Shown one piece after another: positions 8,711 through 17,717 of a stretch of 64,000 nucleotides of DNA. The DNA comes from Vreelandella halophila. Its GTDB lineage: Bacteria > Pseudomonadota > Gammaproteobacteria > Pseudomonadales > Oleiphilaceae. Positions within the stretch are counted from its first letter, which is position 1. Every line of letters starts with the position of its first letter. The stretch lies in contig NZ_WMEX01000003.1 of NCBI RefSeq assembly GCF_009856365.1, positions 186,001-250,000 of the forward strand. Reading direction: 5' to 3'. Position numbers and translations under genes: made by a program. The notes under the pieces were generated by a model. That model was not told the DNA's origin, ran no database searches, and saw only the letters and a list, made by a program, of their open reading frames with translations.

Positions 8711-8835
8711 TGATCCTCCAGCTGGAACACGCTGATCGTTATCGGGCTTCATTCTACAGGACATACCCATACCTGACCATTGTACTGGGTTATTCGCTAC
8801 AGCCTTCCGGCGAAGCGTGCAGCCACCGGCCCGGT

Positions 8836-8864
8836 TTGCCAGCCCCCGAGTTTAACGCTAGTAT
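8836..8864 (+). promoter_or_regulatory. Putative promoter of argD-argF
   Basis: TTGCCA (8836-8841), 17 bases, TAGTAT (8859-8864). The expected transcription start is about 8871-8872, just ahead of a terminator-shaped hairpin and about 53 bases before the argD ATG. No convincing ArgR box (TGAAT-N4-ATTCA type) is seen around it. Confidence 0.5.
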
Positions 8865-8877
8865 TGGCTTCACACGG

Positions 8878-8903
8878 AGGCAGCTTTGAAGGCTGCCTTT
8901 TTT
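8878..8903 (+). terminator. Terminator-shaped hairpin in the argD leader
   Basis: Arms AGGCAGC (8878-8884) and GCTGCCT (8892-8898) pair perfectly over 7 bp with a 7-base loop and are followed by six T. No plus-strand gene lies upstream whose transcript it could end: grxD is divergent and the TonB-like gene stops about 500 bases earlier across grxD. It would form within the first ~30 bases of the argD message, so it may act on argD itself. Confidence 0.55.
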
Positions 8904-8924
8904 GTTTCAGTGAGGCCCTCTGCC

Positions 8925-10124
8925 ATGGCGAACCAGCCATTGCTCAACACTTACGGTCGCCTGCCCGTCGTCTTTGAACACGGTCGCGGGATGTGGCTCT
9001 ATGATACCGAGGGCCAGCGCTACCTGGACACCTTCACAGGTATCGCCGTATGCGGCCTGGGGCACAGCCATCCCGGCGTGGCGGGCGCCATAAGCCAACA
9101 GGCGGAACGCCTGACCCACTGTTCAAACCTGTTCCACTGCAAGCTCCAGCAGGAGCTGGCGCACCGTGTCTGCAGCCTTACCGGCATGGACGGTGCCTTC
9201 TTCGCCAACTCCGGCGCTGAGGTCAACGAGACGGCCATCAAGCTGGCACGCCATTACGGCCACCAGCGCGGCGTGACCAACCCCAGCATCATTGTGATGG
9301 AAAACGCCTTTCACGGGCGTACCCTCGCGACCCTGACAGCCACCGGTAACCGCCGCGTCCAGGCCGGCTTCGAGCCACTGGTCAGCGGCTTCGTGCGCGC
9401 CCCTTTCAATGATCTGGCAGCAATCGAGGCCATTGCAGAGGCCAACCATGATGTCGTCGCCATTCTGGTCGAGCCCGTTCAGGGCGAAGGCGGCGTGACC
9501 ATTCCGGACCCGGACTACCTGCCCGGACTCCGTGACATCTGTGACCGCAACAACTGGCTGCTGATGCTGGACGAAGTCCAGACCGGCAACGCCCGCACCG
9601 GCACCTACCTGGCCTGCCAGCAGGCAGGGGTTGAGCCGGATGTGGTCACACTGGCCAAGGGTTTTGGCAACGGTTACCCGATCGGCGCCTGTCTGGCCCG
9701 GGGCGACGCCGCCCGGGTTTTCGGCCCCGGCAGCCACGGCTCCACCTTCGGTGGCAACCCCCTGGGCTGTGCCGCCGCCCTCGCCGTGCTGGATGCGATT
9801 GAACAGGATGCGCTCACGGATCGCGCCCGCGTTCTGGGTCAGCGGCTGCTCGACCGTTTCCGGGAACACCTGGAAGGAGCGGAATACATACACGACATCC
9901 GGGGCCAGGGACTGATGCTGGGCATTGAGCTCACCGAACCCTGCTCGGAACTGGTGCTGCTGGCCAAAGTCCAGGGCATCCTGCTCAACATCACCCGGGA
10001 GCGGGTGATCCGGCTGCTGCCACCACTGACCATGACCGACGACGAAGCGGATTACCTGGCGGACCAGGTCATCCGGATCATCAAGCTGTACGCCGCCGAT
10101 GACCGTGACCGCCCGCGCCAGTAA
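8925..10124 (+). CDS. argD: Acetylornithine / succinyldiaminopimelate aminotransferase ArgD
   Basis: A class III PLP aminotransferase that converts N-acetylglutamate semialdehyde to N-acetylornithine in arginine synthesis. 399 residues, the usual length. Motifs: CSNLFHCKLQQELA, FANSGAEVNETAIKLARHYG, LMLDEVQTG (about 213-221), and the PLP lysine in TLAKGFGNGYP (K245). The ATG at 8925 has TGAGG nine bases upstream and fits the family start (MANQPLLNTYGRLPVVFEHG). An in-frame TTG at 8886 with a GGAGG five bases before it would add 13 residues and lies inside the leader hairpin. Followed after 27 bases by argF. Confidence 0.96.
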   Translation: MANQPLLNTYGRLPVVFEHGRGMWLYDTEGQRYLDTFTGIAVCGLGHSHPGVAGAISQQAERLTHCSNLFHCKLQQELAHRVCSLTGMDGAFFANSGAEVNETAIKLARHYGHQRGVTNPSIIVMENAFHGRTLATLTATGNRRVQAGFEPLVSGFVRAPFNDLAAIEAIAEANHDVVAILVEPVQGEGGVTIPDPDYLPGLRDICDRNNWLLMLDEVQTGNARTGTYLACQQAGVEPDVVTLAKGFGNGYPIGACLARGDAARVFGPGSHGSTFGGNPLGCAAALAVLDAIEQDALTDRARVLGQRLLDRFREHLEGAEYIHDIRGQGLMLGIELTEPCSELVLLAKVQGILLNITRERVIRLLPPLTMTDDEADYLADQVIRIIKLYAADDRDRPRQ

Positions 10125-10151
10125 CGCTGCCTGCTATAAAGGGAAAACAGC

Positions 10152-11072
10152 ATGACCGTCCGACACTTCCTGACACTGCTGGATCTGGACAACGATGAAC
10201 TGACGCGTGTACTGGATCACGCCTCGGCCCTGCGCCGGGAGCGTGACCAGGGCATCCACCGGGACACCCTGCACAATCGCAGTCTGGGGATGATTTTCGA
10301 GAAATCCTCCACCCGGACCCGTGTCTCCTTCGAAGCGGGCATGACCCAGCTCGGCGGAGGTTCCATCTTCCTCTCGCCCCGGGATACCCAGCTGGGCCGC
10401 GGTGAGCCCGTGGAGGACAGCGCCCGTGTGATCTCGCGCATGGTGGATGCGGTCATGATCCGCACCTTCAGTCACGAGACGCTCGAGCGCTTTGCCACCT
10501 TCTCCAGCACACCGGTCATCAACGCGCTGACCGACGATTTCCATCCCTGTCAGCTCCTGGCGGACATGCAGACATGGCGCGAGCACCGGGGCTCCATCCA
10601 GGGCGCAAAAGTCGTCTGGGTAGGCGATGGCAACAACATGTGCAACTCCTACATCAACGCGGCACTGCAGTTCGATTTCGAGCTGGTGGTGGCCTGCCCG
10701 GAGGGCTATGAGCCCAACAGCGCCCTGGTGGCAGCCAACCAAGACCGGGTGCGGATCGTGAACGACCCGCAAGAGGCCGTACGCGACGCCAACCTGGTGG
10801 TGACCGACGTCTGGGCCTCCATGGGCCAGGAAGAGGAACAGCAGAAACGCATCAGGGACTTCAGCAGCTACCAGGTGTCACCGGAGCTGATGGAGCACGC
10901 CGACCGGGATGCGCTCTTCATGCACTGCCTGCCGGCCCACCGTGGCGAGGAGATCTCGGAACACATGCTGGAGCACCGCAGCAGCGTGGTCTGGGACGAG
11001 GCGGAAAACCGGCTGCATGCCCAGAAGGCACTGCTTGAGGGGCTGATCCTCGGCTTCGACCGGCTCGACTGA
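10152..11072 (+). CDS. argF: Ornithine carbamoyltransferase ArgF
   Basis: Makes citrulline from ornithine and carbamoyl phosphate. 306 residues. Carbamoyl phosphate-binding STRTR is at residues 53-57, HPCQ at 131-134, a DVWASMGQE motif for ornithine-side binding, and the catalytic [10 protein letters not shown] near residue 265. AAAGGG lies upstream of the ATG. It is the second gene of an argD-argF operon and is convergent with glpK, seven bases away. Confidence 0.97.
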   Translation: MTVRHFLTLLDLDNDELTRVLDHASALRRERDQGIHRDTLHNRSLGMIFEKSSTRTRVSFEAGMTQLGGGSIFLSPRDTQLGRGEPVEDSARVISRMVDAVMIRTFSHETLERFATFSSTPVINALTDDFHPCQLLADMQTWREHRGSIQGAKVVWVGDGNNMCNSYINAALQFDFELVVACPEGYEPNSALVAANQDRVRIVNDPQEAVRDANLVVTDVWASMGQEEEQQKRIRDFSSYQVSPELMEHADRDALFMHCLPAHRGEEISEHMLEHRSSVVWDEAENRLHAQKALLEGLILGFDRLD

Positions 11073-11079
11073 GCACCAC

Positions 11080-12561
11080 TCAGCGCGAGCGCGTCACCTT
11101 CTCAACCGCATCCAGCCAGCCCTGGTAGGCGCGCTCACGCACCGCCGGGGCCATGGCCGGTTCGAACCGGCGGTCCACATGCCAGCGCTCGCGGATGCGG
11201 TCCAGCCCGTCGTACACACCGGTCTGGAGCCCGGCCAGACAGGCCGCGCCCAGCGCCGTGGTTTCGGTGATCGCGGGCCGGTCCACAGCCACGTTGAGGA
11301 TATCGGCCAGGAACTGCATCAACCAGTTGTTCACCACCATGCCCCCATCCACGCGCAGTTCCTCCAACGGCGCGCCGTCGTTCTGGATGGCCCGGACCAG
11401 GTCCTTGGTCTGGTAGCACACCGACTGCAGGCCGGCGGTCACGATGTCCTCGATGCCCGTATCCCGGGTCAGCCCCAGAATGGCGCCGCGGGCGTGGGGA
11501 TCCCAGTAGGGCGCGCCCAGCCCGGTGAAGGCGGGCACCAGGTAGACCGGATTCTCCACGCCCACGGATTCCGCCATGGGTTCGCACTCGTCCGCACTCT
11601 GGATCAGCTTGATGCCATCCCGCAGCCACTGGATGGCCGCACCGGCCACAAAGATACTGCCCTCCATGGCGTAGGTGGTCTGCCCTTCCAGCCGGTAGCC
11701 GACGGTCGTCAGAAGCCGGTTCTCGGAACGGATCGCCTCGCTGCCGGTATTGAGCATCAGGAAACAGCCGGTGCCGTAGGTGCTCTTGGCCATACCGCGC
11801 TCAAAGCAGGTCTGGCCGAAGAGTGAGGCCTGCTGGTCCCCGGCGATGCCGCCCACCGTCACCGCCTCGCCCAGCACCTGTGGATCCGTGCGCCCGAAGT
11901 CCGAGGCGCTGTCCTGTACGTCCGGCAGCAGCGCGGCGGGGATGCGGAAAAGCTCCAGGAGACGCTCATCCCATTTCTGCTCGTGGATGTTGAAAAGCGC
12001 CGTGCGCGAGGCATTGGTGGCATCAGTGGCGTGCACACGGCCATTGGTCAGCTTCCAGAGAACCCAGGTGTCGATGGTGCCGAACGCCAGTTCACCGCGT
12101 TCAGCCCGCGTCCGCGCCCCCTCTACATGATCCAGGATCCAGCCCAGCTTGGTGGCCGAGAAATAGGGATCCATCAGAAGACCAGTCCGTTCCACCAGCG
12201 TGGATTCCCAGCCCTGGCGTTTGAGGGTCTCGCACTGGGGCGTGGTGCGACGGTCCTGCCAGACAATGGCGCGATGGATGGGCTCGCCTGTGGCCCTGTC
12301 CCAGACGATGGTGGTCTCGCGCTGGTTGGTGATGCCGATACCGGCGACCTCACGGGCCGTAATGCCCTCCTGCTGCAGCACTTCCAGGCAGGCCCTGTGG
12401 GTGGTATTCCAGATCTCCATCGGATCGTGCTCCACCCAGCCGTCTCCAGGATAGAACTGCTGGAATTCATGCTGGGCGATCTGGCGGGGCTGACCATCCT
12501 CATCGAACAGGATAGCCCGCGAACTGGTGGTGCCCTGGTCAATGGCAAGTATTCGGGTCAT
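11080..12561 (-). CDS. glpK: Glycerol kinase GlpK
   Basis: Phosphorylates glycerol to glycerol-3-phosphate. 493 residues with the FGGY-kinase opening ([17 protein letters not shown]), [28 protein letters not shown], and the C-terminal signature [22 protein letters not shown] and [18 protein letters not shown]. No glpF, glpD or glpR is adjacent. Its ATG overlaps the stop of the upstream sensor kinase gene by four bases (ATGA), so it is probably translated from the same message as the two-component system. Confidence 0.97.
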   Translation of the reverse strand: MTRILAIDQGTTSSRAILFDEDGQPRQIAQHEFQQFYPGDGWVEHDPMEIWNTTHRACLEVLQQEGITAREVAGIGITNQRETTIVWDRATGEPIHRAIVWQDRRTTPQCETLKRQGWESTLVERTGLLMDPYFSATKLGWILDHVEGARTRAERGELAFGTIDTWVLWKLTNGRVHATDATNASRTALFNIHEQKWDERLLELFRIPAALLPDVQDSASDFGRTDPQVLGEAVTVGGIAGDQQASLFGQTCFERGMAKSTYGTGCFLMLNTGSEAIRSENRLLTTVGYRLEGQTTYAMEGSIFVAGAAIQWLRDGIKLIQSADECEPMAESVGVENPVYLVPAFTGLGAPYWDPHARGAILGLTRDTGIEDIVTAGLQSVCYQTKDLVRAIQNDGAPLEELRVDGGMVVNNWLMQFLADILNVAVDRPAITETTALGAACLAGLQTGVYDGLDRIRERWHVDRRFEPAMAPAVRERAYQGWLDAVEKVTRSR

Positions 12562-14150
12562 GACGGATCCTCCGTGCGCGCGCTGCCCTCATGCTGATCC
12601 CGGGGCTGATGACGGGGCCAGACCAGCGTGAAGCAGGCTCCGCCCAGGGTCTCCGAACGCCCCACGAACGCCTGGCCACCGTGCCAGTACAGGATGCGCC
12701 GGACAATCGACAGGCCCAGACCATAACCCCCGGAGCTGCGCGTGCGACTGTCATCCAGGCGGGCAAAGGCGGTGAACACCTTGTCCCAGTCCTCCTCGGG
12801 AATGCCCTTGCCGTCATCCTGGACATCAATACGCATGGTCTGGTCATCGAAATGGCAGGCCACCAGAACCCGCTCACTGGCGTAGCGGGCGGCATTGCCC
12901 ACCAGGTTCTGGATGGCCCTGTGTATGTAGCGGGGTTCCGCATCCGCCTCCGCGTGGGACCGCGAATCCCCTGGAATATCGGACTCGATGCGCAGCTCTG
13001 GACGGATACTCTGCTGTTCCTCGATCACCTGATCCACGACGTCAGCAATATCGAGCCGCTGCACCGCCATGATGGGACCGCCCTGCTCCAGGCGGGCATA
13101 GGTCAGGATCTCATCAATGAGCTCGTCCAGCTCCTGGATATCCCCGTCTATGGCACCCAGCTGAGAGCGCAGCATCTCAGGGTCCTCACAGTCCTCGATC
13201 ATCTGGACCCCGAAGCGGATCCGGGCCACGGGCGTGCGCAGTTCATGGGAGACGCCGTGGATCATTTCACTCTGGACGCTGACCAGCCGCTGGATATGCT
13301 CCGCCATGCGGTTGAAGGCACCCGCCAGCCGCCTGCCCATGTAATCGCCTTCCTCACTGACGCGGGCGTCCAGTTCACCACGGGCGATACGCGATACCGC
13401 CCCTTCAATGCCACGCAGACGCCGGTGCAGGCCAGCCAGAAGGAAATAGACCACCGCCCCCAGAACCGCGGCCACCAGCCCTGCCAGCACCAGTGCCAAG
13501 GACCAGGACCAGTAACGGAACGGCGGCGGATGGGCGATCGAGACCAGGGTGCCGTCACCCAGCGCTGCGTAGCTGTAAGCGGGCTCACGGGGATGGGGCT
13601 GATGGTAGACAATGCCACCGCGGGCAATCCGGTCCAGCGCCGATGGCCCCGGCAGCTGCTCAGGAGTCTCCAGCGGAGTTGCGTGCACACCCAGAGCGGC
13701 CCCCATCGCGACGGGGTCTGAACCGCGTGAGCGCGCCGCCACATGCACCAGCGTGCTGGCCGCCAGTTCCGCCACATGCCGGTACGGGTCCTCGGCGCGC
13801 AGCTCCAACACCCCGGCATTCGGGGCCAGACGGTAGAAATAGACCGCGTCCCCCCGACGCTGGGCCAGCACCTGCCCGTACTCAAGGCGCTCCCGGGCCA
13901 CGTCGTTCAGGGAGACCGCCTGCCTGGGCAGCAGGCGCAATCGGGAAGAGTCCGTTCTGGCGTTGACGGGATCAACCGACCGGGGATGCTGGGCGAGCCA
14001 GTCCAGAACCGGCTGGGGATGGTGTTCGAGAAACGCCTGCTTCCGCACACCGTTGATGGTCACCACCAATGCGGCACCCACCAGGGTGACGCCGAGCGCC
14101 ACCAGGATCAGGGCACCGTAGACGCGGAGGTAGTAGCGCCCCAGAGACAT
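12558..14150 (-). CDS. Sensor histidine kinase, RstB-like
   Basis: 530 residues: membrane segment about 11-31, periplasmic sensor about 33-210, second membrane segment about 213-240, HAMP about 241-293, HisKA with phospho-accepting H302 in [16 protein letters not shown], and a HATPase domain with N box [10 protein letters not shown] (415-424), G1 DDGKGI (445-450) and G2 [10 protein letters not shown]. The H-box to [12 protein letters not shown] stretch and the downstream regulator resemble RstB/RstA of enterobacteria more than PhoQ or EnvZ. The start lies six bases past the response regulator stop; the stop overlaps the glpK start, so all three genes form one operon. Signal sensed: unknown. 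Confidence 0.88.
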   Translation of the reverse strand: MSLGRYYLRVYGALILVALGVTLVGAALVVTINGVRKQAFLEHHPQPVLDWLAQHPRSVDPVNARTDSSRLRLLPRQAVSLNDVARERLEYGQVLAQRRGDAVYFYRLAPNAGVLELRAEDPYRHVAELAASTLVHVAARSRGSDPVAMGAALGVHATPLETPEQLPGPSALDRIARGGIVYHQPHPREPAYSYAALGDGTLVSIAHPPPFRYWSWSLALVLAGLVAAVLGAVVYFLLAGLHRRLRGIEGAVSRIARGELDARVSEEGDYMGRRLAGAFNRMAEHIQRLVSVQSEMIHGVSHELRTPVARIRFGVQMIEDCEDPEMLRSQLGAIDGDIQELDELIDEILTYARLEQGGPIMAVQRLDIADVVDQVIEEQQSIRPELRIESDIPGDSRSHAEADAEPRYIHRAIQNLVGNAARYASERVLVACHFDDQTMRIDVQDDGKGIPEEDWDKVFTAFARLDDSRTRSSGGYGLGLSIVRRILYWHGGQAFVGRSETLGGACFTLVWPRHQPRDQHEGSARTEDPS

Positions 14151-14156
14151 TGATGC

Positions 14157-14927
14157 CTAGACGTCGCGAACGAACAGGTAACCCTTGCTGCGCACCGTCT
14201 TGATGCGGCGCGGGTGCACCGGATCGTCGCCGATCTTGGGCCGGATGCGCGATACCCGTACGTCAATGGAACGGTCCTGGCCGTCATACTCAATGCCGCG
14301 CAGGGACGTGAAGATCTCCTCACGGCTGAGCACACGCCCCGCGCTGCTGGCCAGCAGCCAGAGCAGGTCGAACTCGGCGCTGGTCAGGTCGATGCTCTCA
14401 TCGTCCAGCCAGGCCTCACGCATGGAATGATCCACCACCAGATTGTTGAAGACCAGGCGCTCCGGCGCACTGTCGGACCCTGACTGGGTCGAGCCACCAC
14501 CGGCCTGGGCAGACGGCTCACTGATGCGGCGCAGCAGCGCCCGGATCCGGGCCAGCAGGACCCGGGGGCGCACCGGCTTGGACATGTAGTCATCCGCCCC
14601 CATCTCCAACCCCAGAACCTGATCCAGGTCATCCGTGCGGGCGGTCAGCATCAGTATGGGCCCGTTGTAGAACGGGCGAACACGGCGGCAGATGGCCAGG
14701 CCATCCTCCCCCGGGAGCATCAGGTCGAGAACCACCAGATCCGGGGTTTCATCCCGTATCCGCTCTACCGCGTGGGCGCCGTTGGTTTCCAGCGACACCA
14801 CCAGGCCGTTCTTCTCCAGAAAATCCCGGGTCAGCTCCGCCAGCCGCTCATCGTCCTCAACGATGAGAACGCGGGAGGCTTCACTGGTCTGTTCCACGGC
14901 ATCCGTCTCGTTCGTTATTGTTTCCAT
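14157..14927 (-). CDS. Response regulator, OmpR family, RstA-like
   Basis: 256 residues: an N-terminal receiver domain (about 18-135) with acidic pair D25/D26, phospho-acceptor D68 in VVLDLMLPGEDGLAICR, T95 and K117, then a winged-helix DNA-binding domain (about 155-250). The effector region (EFDLLWLLASSAGRVLSRE, LRGIEYDGQDRSIDVRVSRI, RIKTVRSKGYLF) is close to RstA. The first 17 residues are an acidic extension before the receiver. AGGACTG precedes the ATG. A palindromic motif containing a TATACT -10 lies about 60 bases upstream, a natural place for autoregulation. First gene of the regulator-kinase-glpK operon. Confidence 0.9.
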   Translation of the reverse strand: METITNETDAVEQTSEASRVLIVEDDERLAELTRDFLEKNGLVVSLETNGAHAVERIRDETPDLVVLDLMLPGEDGLAICRRVRPFYNGPILMLTARTDDLDQVLGLEMGADDYMSKPVRPRVLLARIRALLRRISEPSAQAGGGSTQSGSDSAPERLVFNNLVVDHSMREAWLDDESIDLTSAEFDLLWLLASSAGRVLSREEIFTSLRGIEYDGQDRSIDVRVSRIRPKIGDDPVHPRRIKTVRSKGYLFVRDV

Positions 14928-14980
14928 TGTCAGTCCTGTCGCGGGATTGAGGCGCAGGCGCCGGGTCGTACATCAAACAT

Positions 14981-15001
14981 TGTGTAACACAAGTATACAC
15001 A
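14981..15001. promoter_or_regulatory. Operator-like inverted repeat TGTGTA-N9-TACACA upstream of the response regulator
   Basis: A 6-bp perfect inverted repeat with 9-base spacing, 54 bases or more upstream of the response regulator ATG (minus strand). On the coding strand it contains TATACT, a good -10 element, with no -35 match 16-18 bases further up, as expected for an activator-dependent promoter. The core TGTATACT-N5-TACA is repeated at 5334-5350. Its GTTACA half also matches the end of the published RstA box (TACATNTNGTTACA). Confidence 0.45.
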
Positions 15002-15032
15002 CTGAATGCGAGTTTGCATGTCAGCGCTGACT

Positions 15033-15521
15033 TCAGGCCAGCGGCTCTCCAGCCTCGATTTCCTCCGGGGTAGCATCCCGGGCTTCCAGTATTTCCAGAT
15101 CGAAATAGAGGGTGATTCCGGCCAGAGGATGATTGGCATCCACCAGCACCTGCTCGTCCTCGAAGCCCACCACTTTCACCACCTGGGCCTCATCGCCGGA
15201 ATCCGTCTGGAACTTCATGCCCTCTTCGAGCTTTTCAACGCCCTGGAACATACTGCGCGGCATTTTCCGGACCTTCTCGGGCTGGTGTTCACCATAGGCC
15301 AGCGCCGGGGGAATGGTCACTTCCAGGCACTCGCCCACCTCACGCCCATCCACGGCGCGCTCAATGCCCTCGATCATCTGCCCGCAGCCACTGACAAAGT
15401 GCAGCGGTTCCGCTCCCACGGAACTGTCCACAACCTCGCCTTCACGATTCTTCAGCTGATACCCCAGTCGATAAACCCTTTGTTCCGCCATGCTGTCGTG
15501 CTTTACCCCTGTTTCGATCAT
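15033..15521 (-). CDS. FKBP-type peptidyl-prolyl isomerase, SlyD/FkpB-like
   Basis: A 162-residue isomerase with an FKBP core interrupted by an insert-in-flap domain: VYRLGYQLKNREGEVVDSS, FVSGCGQMIEGIERAVDGREVGE, PPALAYGEHQPE, then the chaperone-like insert and VDANHPLAGITLYFDLEILE, which is the typical SlyD-type ending. No signal peptide and no His-rich tail are seen. The chosen ATG (15521) overlaps the stop of the upstream acetyl-CoA hydrolase gene as ATGA; an in-frame ATG at 15491 (MAEQRVYRL) fits the family start better and may be the real one, giving 152 residues. Confidence 0.88.
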   Translation of the reverse strand: MIETGVKHDSMAEQRVYRLGYQLKNREGEVVDSSVGAEPLHFVSGCGQMIEGIERAVDGREVGECLEVTIPPALAYGEHQPEKVRKMPRSMFQGVEKLEEGMKFQTDSGDEAQVVKVVGFEDEQVLVDANHPLAGITLYFDLEILEARDATPEEIEAGEPLA

Positions 15522-17710
15522 TGTGTACGGGTCACCCCTGTGACCCGCAGTGCATGTATGACAAGCCGCTGTTCCAGCCGTTCACGCCATCCGCCAGGCT
15601 GCGTCAGCCCCATGCGCTCCAGCGCCGGCCTTTCCGCCGCCCCGGGGGCGGACTGACGCAGGGCGCGCCAGAGTACTGCCAGCAGACCACGTCTTGAGCC
15701 GGTCGCATCGCGCAGCCACTGGAGAGCCTGGACCAGTCCCTGCTCCACCTCAGTGAAGTCCGTACCGAAGGGGAACGCCGGGAACAGCTGGTGATGATCC
15801 CGCAGCGGCGCCATGGCTTCCGCGATGCGCTGCGGGTAATTGTTGCGGTGTGCCCGCGGGACTTTCCAGTCCTTCGGGATCTTGCCGGCTTTCTTCGCCT
15901 CACGCATGAGCTCGTTCTGGAAGCGTGAATCCGCAATGCAGATCAGCCGCTTGTAGACTTCGACATCGGGCTGCCCACGCACATCGGCCACGCCGTATTC
16001 GGTCACCACGATATCGCGCAGATGGCGCGGTATGGTGCAGTGGCCATAGCTGAAGCGGATGTTGGACTCCGGTCGGCCCGCGCTGATGCGTGTTGCCCGA
16101 AGCGTCAGTATGGAACGCCCCTCGGGCAGCTCATGGGCCATGGCCACGAAGTTGTACTGACCACCCACACCGCTGACCACACGGCCATCCTCAAGCCCAT
16201 CGGATACGGCGGCCCCGTTCAGGGTCTGCATCATCACCGAGTTGATGAAACGGCTGCGGCGGCGCTGGGCGGTCTTCAGTGCCTGATCGCCCAGCGGATG
16301 ATCGTAGAGATGGTTCACGAACCCAACGCTGGTCATGTCAAAGCGGGCCCGCTGCGCGTCATCCAGCTCCCGCAACCCCTGGTAGAAGCGTTCCGGCCCC
16401 AGGAAGAAGCCACCATGCATGACCACGCCGCCGTCAAGCTGTTCCTTCAGGGCATACTGCTCAATCAGCGCGCGCGCCTGGTCATCAGCGAGGTCCGGGC
16501 GCACCGCCTCGTCGCCCAGAGCCAGGCGCCCGCCCTTAAGTTCGCATGCGTCATCAAGGAAACCGAAGCGCACCAGCCACTGCACGTCCCGCGCCTTCAG
16601 AACGGTCTCGATACAACCCGCCTCGCACAGCCGATCCAGCGCGGAGATATCAAGCGGATCCGGAATGACGCCGTCATCCAGAAGCTGCTGCAGGGCCCGG
16701 TCGGCCACCACCTGACGCTTGAGGATGCCCGCCTGATAGAGGTGCAGGAAGCCCTCCACCATCATTTCGCTACAGCCGTAGAGGCCTTCCTCGAAACGCC
16801 CCGTACCGCCGATCGCCGCCAGCTCCGGAAAGCGCGAATGGGCATCCAGGCGCCGGGAAAGCTCATTGAACAGCCCGTTGTCCCGGTGCCGGAAGAGGAT
16901 GTTGTACACGACCGCCGAGCCCAGGGCGCCGATACCCACCTGCAGGGTGCCGCCGTCACGGACCAGATTGGCGGCGTAGAACCCGATCAGGTAATCCGCC
17001 GGTTCCACCGGCAGATCCGGCACCGGAAACAGGCGCATGGGCTGGTTGTGGGGCTCGAGAACGAGGTCAAAGGTGTCGCGGTCCAGCGCGGCGTCATTAC
17101 CGAACCAGGGCAGCTCCGGGTTGAGTTCCCCGGCGATCACAACCGCTTGCCCGGAATCGCGCTGCTTCTCCAGTTCCGGCAGGATGTCGAGTGTGAGGTC
17201 CGGATTGCAGCTCAGACTCACCTGTCGGCCATCGCCGTCCGGCGCCAGCATCTGCCCCACCGCATTGACCCCGAGCGCCAGAAGATCCCGCACCACATGG
17301 GTGTAGTTGGTCAGAACCACCCGCTGCTGCTGGTCCGGATTGCCCAGGCGGCTGCCCGCCTTGAAGAAAAACTCGGTGACGGTGACATTGTCCGGCAGCT
17401 CGCCCCGGCTCACCGCCTGGGCGTACGCCAGCTCGGGCACGCCCTCAAAGACCCGTTCCACGAACGGCTCCATCAGGCGCTTCTGCAGAGAGTTCCCGCC
17501 TCCCGGCTTCTCCAGCGACAGCGCCGTCATGATGTGCAGCCGGATTTTCGGATCCTCACAGGCACGCCGGTAGAGCGCGTTGATCAGATGCACCGGCTTG
17601 CCCAACCCCAAAGGCAGGGCAATCCGGACATCGCCATCCAGGCGGCGGATCAACTCCTCGGCACACCGTTCCGCCTGGCGGAAATGCGCGCCTGTGCGTT
17701 CCTCACTCAT
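15518..17710 (-). CDS. Acetyl-CoA hydrolase/transferase family protein
   Basis: 730 residues from this start. The family moves CoA between acyl-CoA and carboxylates (acetate, succinate and others) through a glutamyl-CoA thioester. Recognisable parts are PLGLGKPVHLINALYRRA, VQVGIGALGSAVVYNILFRH-type glycine-rich segment near residue 275, and the C-terminal domain with SGVGGQYNFVAMAHELPEGRSIL and VVTEYGVADVRGQ. The protein is longer than the ~500-residue hydrolase family average, with extra sequence at the N-terminal and central part plus a ~70-residue tail. ATG 17710 is eight bases past tas; longer in-frame starts would overlap tas. Confidence 0.85.
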   Translation of the reverse strand: MSEERTGAHFRQAERCAEELIRRLDGDVRIALPLGLGKPVHLINALYRRACEDPKIRLHIMTALSLEKPGGGNSLQKRLMEPFVERVFEGVPELAYAQAVSRGELPDNVTVTEFFFKAGSRLGNPDQQQRVVLTNYTHVVRDLLALGVNAVGQMLAPDGDGRQVSLSCNPDLTLDILPELEKQRDSGQAVVIAGELNPELPWFGNDAALDRDTFDLVLEPHNQPMRLFPVPDLPVEPADYLIGFYAANLVRDGGTLQVGIGALGSAVVYNILFRHRDNGLFNELSRRLDAHSRFPELAAIGGTGRFEEGLYGCSEMMVEGFLHLYQAGILKRQVVADRALQQLLDDGVIPDPLDISALDRLCEAGCIETVLKARDVQWLVRFGFLDDACELKGGRLALGDEAVRPDLADDQARALIEQYALKEQLDGGVVMHGGFFLGPERFYQGLRELDDAQRARFDMTSVGFVNHLYDHPLGDQALKTAQRRRSRFINSVMMQTLNGAAVSDGLEDGRVVSGVGGQYNFVAMAHELPEGRSILTLRATRISAGRPESNIRFSYGHCTIPRHLRDIVVTEYGVADVRGQPDVEVYKRLICIADSRFQNELMREAKKAGKIPKDWKVPRAHRNNYPQRIAEAMAPLRDHHQLFPAFPFGTDFTEVEQGLVQALQWLRDATGSRRGLLAVLWRALRQSAPGAAERPALERMGLTQPGGWRERLEQRLVIHALRVTGVTRTQ

Positions 17711-17717
17711 GGGCAGC

